Source: Chitinophagales bacterium
GTDB taxonomy: Bacteria > Bacteroidota > Bacteroidia > Chitinophagales > Saprospiraceae
DNA: 64,000 bases
Reading direction: 5' to 3'
Assembly (NCBI GenBank): GCA_013298955.1
Contig: JAAFJT010000002.1
Span: 1-64,000, forward strand
How positions within the stretch are numbered: position 1 is the stretch's first letter; every line of letters begins with the position of its first letter. Position numbers and translations under genes: made by a program. Positions 29,045 through 36,420 of this stretch are shown here, piece by piece. The notes below the pieces were generated by a model, which saw only the letters and a program-made list of their open reading frames with translations, had not been told where the DNA came from and did no database searches.

Positions 29045-30094
29045 TTACTTATTGAGAGACAACGGTTTATCTTTATCTTCGATGCGGTGCGTGATGCGTT
29101 GAATGGCATCCACAATGTTGTCAATCACAGGTGGATAATCCACATATTTCACATGATGATTGTCTTGCCCCCAAATGCTAATGGTAATAATTTTCCGTTT
29201 ATCCCCATACGCGACCATCAAACGCAATGGAATTGGAGTCGGTTTATTCATTTTTCGCTTTTCGCAAACGGCGGTATTGCAATCATACATGCGCTGCATT
29301 TCAAAAAACTTATTGGAAAACACATATTCGGCAAATTGTTCTAATTCCGTTCTCGAAATCGTTTTTTTGACCACTCGAAGCGGTTGATTCACGGTTTGAA
29401 ACTCATGAATCAACCGTCCATCGGTTTTGATTTGAGTAAAGTCTTTAATAACGGGGTCAATACCGCCATAATAGCCACCACCTATCAATTCAACACTGAT
29501 ATAAGTGGGTACTTTTTTGGGTTTGGCATCCTCCTTTTTATCGGATTGTTGCAAAATCGCCCACCAAGGACGTTTTTGCGCTTTGACAGGATTGGCTTCT
29601 ACAAGCACTTCTTCCAATTCATTCGCAGGACGCGCAAACGGAGATTCTTTGCTCGAAACCGCCGTAAAATGATATTGATACGTGCCGGGACTATTCGGTT
29701 GTTGAAATTCCAACACCAAAGAACGTTGGCTAATCGTTGCAATCGTAAACTTTTGAATATTTTTAAACGGGTAAAATAACGTACCATTACTCAAACTCCA
29801 ATTGCCTTTGGAAAATTTTCCATTTAAAAACTGTTCAAATTCAAAATCATATTTCAAAAACAAGAAAAATTCATAATCTTTTTCGGCTTGATGAATCGTT
29901 GTGTTCGATTCTAAATGCAGCGTGTAGGCATAACGCCATTTACTGCCGATGATTTGAGATTCCTGTACGGTCGGGTAGCCGAATTTGGCAGGGGTTTGAG
30001 CCGAAACAGGCGCGACGGTTAACGCAAGTATCGCCCAAAGACCGATGTAGCCCAATCTATTCAAAAGGGTATAACGAAAAGTTTTCATACGCAT
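29045..30094 (-). CDS. Exported protein of unknown function
   Basis: The protein is 349 aa from the ATG at 30094; a GTG-type or ATG start farther up (30142) would place 16 residues before the signal peptide. The signal peptide (MRMKTFRYTL..., cleavage after VSAQ) sends it to the periplasm. Residues about 20-130 look like a lipocalin-like beta-rich domain (SKWRYAYTLHLES, GNWSLSNGTLFY, RSLVLEFQQ). The C-terminal part, about 180-340, has ELEQFAEYVFSNKFFEM and a paired-cysteine segment (DCNTAVCE). It may be related to domains like DUF6438, but I am not sure. Confidence 0.6.
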   Translation of the reverse strand: MRMKTFRYTLLNRLGYIGLWAILALTVAPVSAQTPAKFGYPTVQESQIIGSKWRYAYTLHLESNTTIHQAEKDYEFFLFLKYDFEFEQFLNGKFSKGNWSLSNGTLFYPFKNIQKFTIATISQRSLVLEFQQPNSPGTYQYHFTAVSSKESPFARPANELEEVLVEANPVKAQKRPWWAILQQSDKKEDAKPKKVPTYISVELIGGGYYGGIDPVIKDFTQIKTDGRLIHEFQTVNQPLRVVKKTISRTELEQFAEYVFSNKFFEMQRMYDCNTAVCEKRKMNKPTPIPLRLMVAYGDKRKIITISIWGQDNHHVKYVDYPPVIDNIVDAIQRITHRIEDKDKPLSLNK

Positions 30095-30188
30095 TAAGTG
30101 GTGCAGTTTTCCAAAAAAAGGTGCCAGTATGGGGGCAGGCACGGTTTAAGCATCTCGAAAAGATGCAAATTGCGTACCGAATTTTATA

Positions 30189-30261
30189 GGAGTCGGGAAA
30201 TTTATTTTCCGCTAAATGCTTGTTTTTTAATCATTTAGCAGGAAATAAATTTCCCGACTCC
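30189..30261. repeat. Long inverted repeat upstream of crcB
   Basis: Near-perfect 30-bp arms (30189-30218 and 30232-30261) begin GGAGTCGGGAAATTTATTTT. A shorter relative with CGGGAAAT/ATTTCCCG is at 60624-60661. Confidence 0.9.
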
Positions 30262-30304
30262 GATGCGATTTACAATTTTTTTAAAAAAATACTTTGACAT
30301 TAAC

Positions 30305-30312
30305 TAATTTTG
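30305..30312 (+). promoter_or_regulatory. TAnnTTTG -7 box (TAATTTTG) for crcB
   Basis: An exact consensus match 32 bases before the crcB ATG. No crcB-type fluoride riboswitch was recognised between it and the gene. Confidence 0.5.
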
Positions 30313-30344
30313 CGGACTTGCTATTTTTAAAACAAATTATAAAA

Positions 30345-30704
30345 ATGCGTTATCTATTTGTCTTTATAGGCGGCGGCTTAGGCAGTTTAGTCCGTTTTCA
30401 AATGTCAGAATGGTGTGCCAAATATGCCTTTACATTTCCCTTAGCTACCTTGATTTCCAATGGATTAGCCTGTTTGATGATTGGTATTTTAACAGGTTTG
30501 AGTTTGAAAAATCAATTGCCTATTTCCTACAAACTCCTTTTTGCAACAGGATTCTGTGGTGGATTTTCTACGTTTTCCACGTTTTCCATCGAAACGTTGC
30601 GCTTATTTCAAACCCAAAACAGTGCGATTGCGTATATGAATTTATTATTGAGTTTAATCTTATGTTTTACAGCCACTTTTATTGGTTTAAAAATCGTTTT
30701 GTGA
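30345..30704 (+). CDS. crcB: Fluoride channel Fluc/CrcB
   Basis: The protein is 119 aa with four membrane helices. The start at 30345 matches the family; the upstream 17 residues of open frame are not used. Signatures: GGGLGSLVRFQMS at the N-terminus, a polar-track Asn in LISNGLACLMIG, and GFCGGFSTFSTFSIETLRL with the phenylalanine box. It forms a dual-topology dimer that exports fluoride. It is a single-gene unit. Confidence 0.95.
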   Translation: MRYLFVFIGGGLGSLVRFQMSEWCAKYAFTFPLATLISNGLACLMIGILTGLSLKNQLPISYKLLFATGFCGGFSTFSTFSIETLRLFQTQNSAIAYMNLLLSLILCFTATFIGLKIVL

Positions 30705-30816
30705 GATAACCGCGTGTAGGTTTTTTAAACGCTCAGTACACACCCATTAATGGAACTTGTTTTAGAAAAAAATAAAAAAATGACAAAAAAATGACAATAG
30801 AATATTTTAAAAAAGA

Positions 30817-30824
30817 TACCTTTG
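30817..30824 (+). promoter_or_regulatory. TAnnTTTG -7 box (TACCTTTG) for ftcD
   Basis: An exact consensus match that would give an unusually long leader of about 185 bases before the ftcD ATG. Confidence 0.5.
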
Positions 30825-30927
30825 TGCCATAAAATCCAACCAATATCAGAATTTACGTTTTAAAATATTCATTTTTAAAAAATATAATTTCAAATAACGA
30901 TATTTTTTAAAATTAAATGCTTAGAAA

Positions 30928-31008
30928 TACCTCGAAGTCTGAAATAATAAAAGGTTATTTCGGATGGACTCAGCATAATAAGAGAAACTAATTTATCTTC
31001 GACTGGTA
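30928..31008 (+). promoter_or_regulatory. Structured 5' leader of ftcD, candidate cis-regulatory RNA
   Basis: TACC-TCGAAG (30928-30937) can pair with CTTCGA-CT-GGTA (30997-31008), closing a domain just four bases before the start codon. Inside, TCTGAAATAA (30938-30947) pairs over 10 bp with TTATTTCGGA (30955-30964) around a 7-base loop. The rest of the domain is unpaired and purine rich. It does not match a tetrahydrofolate riboswitch that I know. The structure is read from complementarity only. Confidence 0.4.
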
Positions 31009-31012
31009 CGAG

Positions 31013-32128
31013 ATGACAAAACCATTAATTGAATGCGTCCCTAATTTCAGTGAAGGACGTGACTTGACCATTATTAAGCAAATTACAGATGCCATTGAAA
31101 GTGTGGACGGTGTCCGCCTCCTCAATGTTGACCCCGGAAAGGCAACAAATCGTACGGTTGTTACTTTTGTAGGTGCACCTGCTTCTGTTGTGGAAGCGGC
31201 TTTTCGCGCCATTCAAAAGGCAAGCGAGTTGATTGATATGTCCAAACATACAGGCGAACATCCGCGTATGGGTGCTACCGATGTGTGTCCGTTTGTGCCG
31301 ATTGCAGGGATTTCATTGGCAGAAACGGTTGTTTATGCGGCTCAATTGGGCAAAAGGGTAGGGGAGGAGCTTCAAATTCCTGTTTTTCTCTATGAAGCGG
31401 CTGCTACTCGACCTGAACGAAAAAATTTGGCGACCATTCGGTCAGGCGAATATGAAGGTTTGGAGCAGAAAATGCAGCATCCCGATTGGCAACCCGATTT
31501 TGGCAACCCGATTTTCAATGCCAAATCAGGTGCAACCGTTATCGGCGCACGAGATTTTTTGATTGCGTATAATATTAATTTGAATACAACCAGTGTTCGG
31601 CGTGCCAATGCCGTTGCTTTTGACGTGCGCGAACAGGGTAGGGTAGTGACAAATGCTGCTGGCAAACCCATGAAAGATGCTCATGGTGAACCGATTCGAC
31701 AGGCAGGCGCGTGTAAAGCAGTGAAAGGCATTGGCTGGTACATTGAGGAATATGGGATTGCCCAAGTTTCGATGAATTTGACCAATATTCAAGTCACCCC
31801 TTTGCATATTGCGTTTGAGGAAGCATGTAAAAGTGCTGCCAAACGCGGATTGCGGGTAACAGGCTCTGAATTGATTGGCTTAACGCCTAAAAATGTTTTA
31901 ATAGAAGCAGGTCAATATTTTTTGAAACAACAACAACGGTCTATCGGTGTTTCAGAATCCGAATTGATAAAAATGGCAGTTAAAACATTGGGATTGAATG
32001 AGTTAAGCCCTTTTGAACCTTCAAAACGAGTGATTGAATATTTGTTGGAATCAGACCAGAATTTCGGACGCGGGAGTGGGGGCGTTGTGCGCACAAGTAG
32101 CAGTACATGGAGCGATTCTGAATGTTAA
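31013..32128 (+). CDS. ftcD: Glutamate formimidoyltransferase, cyclodeaminase half lost
   Basis: The protein is 371 aa. Residues 1 to about 347 are a normal formiminotransferase: ECVPNFSEGRD at the N-terminus, HTGEHPRMGATDVCPF (His79, His83) in the active site, and NLTNIQVTPLH. It transfers the formimino group of N-formimino-glutamate to tetrahydrofolate at the end of histidine breakdown. In Bacteroidota the chain usually continues into a cyclodeaminase domain of about 200 residues. Here it breaks off after EYLLESDQN and ends in an out-of-frame tail. The missing domain's C-terminus is present downstream in another frame, so an internal deletion is inferred. Formimidoyl transfer should remain possible. 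Confidence 0.9.
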   Translation: MTKPLIECVPNFSEGRDLTIIKQITDAIESVDGVRLLNVDPGKATNRTVVTFVGAPASVVEAAFRAIQKASELIDMSKHTGEHPRMGATDVCPFVPIAGISLAETVVYAAQLGKRVGEELQIPVFLYEAAATRPERKNLATIRSGEYEGLEQKMQHPDWQPDFGNPIFNAKSGATVIGARDFLIAYNINLNTTSVRRANAVAFDVREQGRVVTNAAGKPMKDAHGEPIRQAGACKAVKGIGWYIEEYGIAQVSMNLTNIQVTPLHIAFEEACKSAAKRGLRVTGSELIGLTPKNVLIEAGQYFLKQQQRSIGVSESELIKMAVKTLGLNELSPFEPSKRVIEYLLESDQNFGRGSGGVVRTSSSTWSDSEC

Positions 32129-32261
32129 AATCAATTTATCGGGTTTTGACGATGTTGCGTATGTGAAAAGCATTTCAGAGCGAGTCGCATTTTTGACTCA
32201 ATCTGCGGACAAAGCTGAAGTGGAAATCATGCAAATGGTGCATTCCAAAATAAAGGATTAA
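32058..32261 (+). pseudogene. C-terminal remnant of the formimidoyl-THF cyclodeaminase domain
   Basis: In a frame different from that of ftcD, and overlapping its last 70 bases, the sequence reads ISDAGVGALCAQVAVHGA followed by ILNVKINLSGF, as at the C-terminus of cyclodeaminase domains. It continues to a stop at 32261. The roughly 130-170 residues that should join it to the transferase half are missing. It has no plausible start of its own and is not expected to fold or act. Confidence 0.75.
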
Positions 32262-32300
32262 ATAAAATGAATTATAACAATTATTACAATTATTACAATC

Positions 32301-32326
32301 TTTGGAGGGTTTAAAACCCTCCAAAG
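32301..32326. repeat. GGAGGGTTTAAAACCCTCC palindrome
   Basis: The perfect palindromic core TTTGGAGGGTTT/AAACCCTCCAAA lies between the ftcD remnant and the ATP-grasp gene. A longer version is at 46062-46094. It may terminate the ftcD transcript. Confidence 0.8.
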
Positions 32327-32416
32327 ATTTGATAATCAATTATTTATAATAATTTACGTATCGACAACCAATTAAAAACCAATTAAAATATTGTTTCATC
32401 TAAAACATCCTCTCTT

Positions 32417-33922
32417 ATGAAAAAAATAGGAATCTTGTTTGGGAAAGAAAGTTCTTTTCCTTACGCGCTTATTGAGCGCATCAATGCTAAAAAAATACCG
32501 AATATCGTTGCAGAAGTCGTGACGGTTGACAAAGTGGCGCAAGGTGATCCCACTGAATATGCGGTTATCATTGATAGAATTTCTCAAGATGTCCCTTTTT
32601 ATCGCGCTTATTTGAAAAATGCAGCTATTTGTGGCACTGCTGTCATCAATAATCCATTTTGGTGGTCTGCTGATGAGAAGTTTTTTAATAATGCGTTGGC
32701 GTTAAAAATTGGTGTTCCAGTACCCAATACCGTCGTTTTGCCTTCTAAAAACCGTCCAGATGATACGAGCGAAATGTCTTTTCGCAATTTGAAACATCCA
32801 TTAAGTTGGGATGCTATTTTTGAATACATTGGTTTTCCTGCATATATGAAACCGCATTCTGGTGGTGGTTGGAAAAACGTCTATAAACTCCATTCTAAGG
32901 AAGAATTTTTTGAAAAATATGCTGAAACAGGTCAATTAGTGATGATGTTGCAGTCGGAAGTGCAGTTTGATGAATATTTCAGATGCTATTGTTTGGGTGG
33001 GAATCGGGTTCATATTATGCAATATGAACCGCGCAATCCACACGAAGCGCGGTATGTGCGCGATGGTGCGCCTGTTTCTAAGGAATTATTAGCAAAAGTA
33101 GAAGATTATACCTTGAAATTAAACCGCGCTTTGGGTTATGATTTCAATACGGTAGAGTTTGGCGTTCAAAACGGCATTCCTTACGCAATTGATTTTTGCA
33201 ATCCCGCGCCTGATGCGGATCTTGCATCGGTTGGTGCGGATAATTTTGAATGGGTGGTTGAAAATGCGGCAATCATGGCAATTGAAAGAGCAAAAATACA
33301 CCGCGAAGGTCAAAACAATTTGACTTGGGGAACGTTTGTTAAAAATGGGATTGCAGGTTACGCGCCGAATATTCCAACGCCTGTTTGGAGCAATGTGTCT
33401 CGGGAAGTTCGTGAAATTGCGGATGTTCCAAAGCCAATAATGCCGTCATTGACTCCACATATATCGCGTGCGATGCCTACAACGAATGGCAATAGTGGTG
33501 TAACGCAAACTGTTAATACGATTACGACAACAACTGTCGAATCAAAAACGGTTGAAAAAGCATTGGTTCAACCCAAAGAAGGAATCACTAATGCAGTTAT
33601 AAAAACGGTAGAACCGAAAGAATCGGTTGTAAATATAGTCGTTCAAGCGAAGGGAACAGTAACGCTTAAAGATGATTTGAAAAAAATTGAAGGCATCGGA
33701 CCTAAAATTGAAGAATTGTTAAATACCGCAGGTATTATAAATTTTAGTCAATTGTCCAATACGCCACAACATCGTTTGCAAGAGATTTTGGATGCAGCAG
33801 GCAACCGTTTTGCCATGCACGACCCAACTTCTTGGACTTTGCAAGCGAATTTGGCGAATCAAGGCGATTGGAACGCGCTTAAACAATTGCAATCGCAGTT
33901 GATTGGCGGCAAATCAAAATAG
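32417..33922 (+). CDS. ATP-grasp ligase with C-terminal helix-hairpin-helix domain
   Basis: The protein is 501 aa. Residues 1 to about 310 have an ATP-grasp layout: N-terminal Rossmann-like lobe with GILFGKE; the nucleotide-binding lobe with YMKPHSGGGWKNVY; FDEYFRCYCLGGNRVHIM; and the metal-binding VEFGVQNGIPYAIDFCNPAPDADL. ATP-grasp enzymes join a carboxylate to an amine or thiol through an acyl phosphate. A Thr/Val-rich linker (about 345-412) leads to a helix-hairpin-helix unit (LKKIEGIGPKIEELLNTAGI, from about 418) like those in DNA- or RNA-binding and ribosome-associated proteins. The substrate is unknown. It heads a three-gene cassette with an amidotransferase and a second ATP-grasp-like protein. 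Confidence 0.8.
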   Translation: MKKIGILFGKESSFPYALIERINAKKIPNIVAEVVTVDKVAQGDPTEYAVIIDRISQDVPFYRAYLKNAAICGTAVINNPFWWSADEKFFNNALALKIGVPVPNTVVLPSKNRPDDTSEMSFRNLKHPLSWDAIFEYIGFPAYMKPHSGGGWKNVYKLHSKEEFFEKYAETGQLVMMLQSEVQFDEYFRCYCLGGNRVHIMQYEPRNPHEARYVRDGAPVSKELLAKVEDYTLKLNRALGYDFNTVEFGVQNGIPYAIDFCNPAPDADLASVGADNFEWVVENAAIMAIERAKIHREGQNNLTWGTFVKNGIAGYAPNIPTPVWSNVSREVREIADVPKPIMPSLTPHISRAMPTTNGNSGVTQTVNTITTTTVESKTVEKALVQPKEGITNAVIKTVEPKESVVNIVVQAKGTVTLKDDLKKIEGIGPKIEELLNTAGIINFSQLSNTPQHRLQEILDAAGNRFAMHDPTSWTLQANLANQGDWNALKQLQSQLIGGKSK

Positions 33923-34025
33923 TTGATTTTTGAAATAAAATACATAAAATTGCGTCCGTAAAGGTTCAAAATCAATGATTTAGGTTTTTAGGGATGCAAT
34001 TTGTGTAACCAAACAACTCAAAGAA

Positions 34026-34820
34026 ATGAAAGCAGCACTTTTAGATTTGAACAACAAGGAGCCAAACAAAAGTATCGGCTATTTGAAAAAAATGTTGACC
34101 GAATATGATTTGGCATATCAAACATTTGAAGTGCGGCAAAACCATGAACTGCCTGACACGAGTTTCGATATTTACATATCTTCGGGCGGACCGGGAAGCC
34201 CTTTTGATGGGGACGCGAGTTGGGAAACTAAATATTTTAATTTATTGGATAAATTGTGGAAACACAATCTTAAATATCCCAATCATAAAAAATATGTTTT
34301 TTTTATTTGCCATTCTTTTCAATTAGCGTGTCGGCATTTTAAAGTAGGCAAGATTACGAAACGGGCGTTTAAATCATTTGGTACTTTTCCTGTATATCAA
34401 ACATCGGATGGCTTGACAGAACCGTTGTTTGAAGGACTCCAAAAACCTTTTTGGATAGCTGATTTCCGCGAATGGCAGGTTATAGAGCCTGATATGGAGG
34501 AAGTGGAAGCCAAACATTTTAAAATTTTGGCATTAGAAAAGCCAAATACGAAACGATTGCCCCGTGCAATCATGGCAGTTCGATTTTCGGATGCTTTTAC
34601 GGGAACGCAATTCCATCCCGAAGCAGATGCGAGTGGTATGTTGGCTTATTTTAAAATGGACGATAAAAAACAAGCCATTATCTTACATCATGGCAAGGAA
34701 AAGTATGAACAAATGATTCGAGATTTGACGGATGAAACCAAAATTGAAAAAACGTTTCAAACCATTTTGCCTACTTTTTTTGAAAATGTCATCGCACAAC
34801 ATAAAGTGAGCAAGGTGTAA
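34026..34820 (+). CDS. Class I glutamine amidotransferase-like protein
   Basis: The protein is 264 aa. It keeps the triad of class I amidotransferases: the nucleophile Cys95 in VFFICHSFQLA and the His197-Glu199 pair in GTQFHPEAD. The oxyanion segment ISSGGPGSP is present near residue 51. Such domains release ammonia from glutamine and feed it to a synthetase. It lies 103 bases after the ATP-grasp gene and 17 bases before the next, so ammonia could be passed to one of the two ligases. The family is broad and the acceptor cannot be read from the sequence. Confidence 0.85.
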   Translation: MKAALLDLNNKEPNKSIGYLKKMLTEYDLAYQTFEVRQNHELPDTSFDIYISSGGPGSPFDGDASWETKYFNLLDKLWKHNLKYPNHKKYVFFICHSFQLACRHFKVGKITKRAFKSFGTFPVYQTSDGLTEPLFEGLQKPFWIADFREWQVIEPDMEEVEAKHFKILALEKPNTKRLPRAIMAVRFSDAFTGTQFHPEADASGMLAYFKMDDKKQAIILHHGKEKYEQMIRDLTDETKIEKTFQTILPTFFENVIAQHKVSKV

Positions 34821-34837
34821 TATTAGTATAGAAACTT

Positions 34838-36043
34838 ATGATTAAAAATTTGCGTCAAGCGTATAATGCTGCTTTTACGCTCGAAAAATATAATGCTTTT
34901 TTAAAAAGTGTTTATGCAGCACATCAACATCAACCTATTTTCAGAATTAGTGAGACTCCTGTTTTCATTCCGACAGATTTGAAAAAAAAGTTAATACAGG
35001 GTTGTGATGATGTCGTTGAAATGTTGATACAGCGTGATTTTAAACAAAAAACAGAAGGTTCCATTCAAGAAGCATGTCGCGTCCCAAATGAAGATGCGCA
35101 TACGACTTTTTTGGTGGTTGATTTCGGTATTTGTGAAAATGAAAATGGGGAATTAATTCCACAACTTATTGAATTACAAGGTTTTCCATCTTTGTATTTT
35201 TTTCAACCTATCTTGTCTAAGATGTATCGCCGTCATTTTGATTTTCCTACGAATAGTACACCGTTATTGAATGGTTTGGATGAAACAAGTTATGTTAAAT
35301 TGATGCGAGAAGTCATTGTGGGTGCTACGCCGCCTAAACAGGTTGTTTTATTGGAAATAGAACCACTGAAACAAGCAACCTTGATTGATTTCTTAGCCAC
35401 TGAAAAAGCATTGGGTATCAAGATTTTATGTATTACAAAGGTTTTAAAAAAGCAAAAAAAATTATATTATAAAGATGAAAAAGGCAATTTAATTCAAATT
35501 TTAAAAATATATAATCGCGTTATTTTTGATGAATTGGAACGGCGTAAAGATTTAAAATTGAATTTTAATCTGACGGAGGAAGTGGATGTGGAGTGGATAG
35601 GGCATCCGAATTGGTTTTTCCGCATCAGCAAATATGCGATGCCGTTTTTGAAAAGTGAATTGATGCCCGAAACGCGTTTTTTGAGTGATTACAAAGGGCA
35701 ATATCCCAATAATTTAAATCAATATGTTTTAAAACCTTTGTTTTCCTTTTCGGGATATGGCGTTCAATTGAATATCACCAAATCCGATTTGGATAAAATC
35801 ATGGATAAAGAAAATTATATTTTGCAAAAAAAGGTTCAATACAAACCTGCTTTGGCTGCGCCGAATGAACCCGTTAAATTGGAAATTCGGATGATGTTTG
35901 TTTGGAAAAAAGAAGATGCCAAACCCATATTAGTTAATAATTTAATTCGATTGAGTAAAGGCGAAATGATAGGCGTGCGTTACAATAAAGATAAAGATTG
36001 GGTCGGAGCAAGTTCTGGTTTTTTTGTAGAAAATGGAGCCTAA
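34838..36043 (+). CDS. Second ATP-grasp-like protein of the ligase cassette
   Basis: The protein is 401 aa. It has no signal peptide or membrane segment. The C-terminal half has a likely ATP-grasp core: YVLKPLFSFSGYGVQLNI (nucleotide lobe), YILQKKVQYKPA, and a final acidic strand VKLEIRMMFVW followed by NLIRLSKGEMIGVRYNKD. The N-terminal half has LIELQGFPSLYFFQP. This order suggests a divergent, perhaps circularly permuted, ATP-grasp fold. It is translationally close to the amidotransferase. Function is inferred from context only. Confidence 0.65.
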   Translation: MIKNLRQAYNAAFTLEKYNAFLKSVYAAHQHQPIFRISETPVFIPTDLKKKLIQGCDDVVEMLIQRDFKQKTEGSIQEACRVPNEDAHTTFLVVDFGICENENGELIPQLIELQGFPSLYFFQPILSKMYRRHFDFPTNSTPLLNGLDETSYVKLMREVIVGATPPKQVVLLEIEPLKQATLIDFLATEKALGIKILCITKVLKKQKKLYYKDEKGNLIQILKIYNRVIFDELERRKDLKLNFNLTEEVDVEWIGHPNWFFRISKYAMPFLKSELMPETRFLSDYKGQYPNNLNQYVLKPLFSFSGYGVQLNITKSDLDKIMDKENYILQKKVQYKPALAAPNEPVKLEIRMMFVWKKEDAKPILVNNLIRLSKGEMIGVRYNKDKDWVGASSGFFVENGA

Positions 36044-36306
36044 TTGGAACGCGGATGACACGCATTGGCAGACGAGTACCCACAGAATAAAAAAAGGTGC
36101 ATCGCACCGCAATATTGGTAGCAAATCGGAATTAAAAACCGCGTTTGAGGTGCGTCGCACCGTAACATCCAAACCGTTTCTACCAATGTTACGGTGCGTC
36201 GCACCTTCCAATCGGATTGTCCATCGTTTTTCTACAAATGTTGTGGTGCTACGCACCTTTTTTATTTTGCAAAACCCTTTGAATGCCAATAATCATTCTG
36301 TGGGTA
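36043..36306. repeat. Nested GGTGCGTCGCACC palindromes after the ligase cassette
   Basis: A half copy of the family-1 element (TTGGAACGCGGATGACACG) is followed by outer arms TACCCACAGAAT (36077-36088) and ATTCTGTGGGTA (36295-36306). Inside are four copies of a GGTGCnnCGCACC-type hairpin and complementary ACCAATnTT/ACGGTGC blocks. The remaining 115 bases to the next gene contain an AACTTGCCGCAAGTTT palindrome at about 36398. No gene is visible in this 377-base gap. Confidence 0.85.
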
Positions 36307-36420
36307 ATGGATAGGGTTTCAAACCTTGCCGACGTTTATACGAATAAAATTCTGCCCTTTTCACCTAAGAACACTTATGGGTGATGGACAGCGTTTCAAA
36401 CTTGCCGCAAGTTTAATCTT

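Noticed and set aside
30928-31008. Tetrahydrofolate riboswitch in the ftcD leader
   Set aside because: The location would fit, but the conserved core of that class is not present; only generic complementarity is seen.
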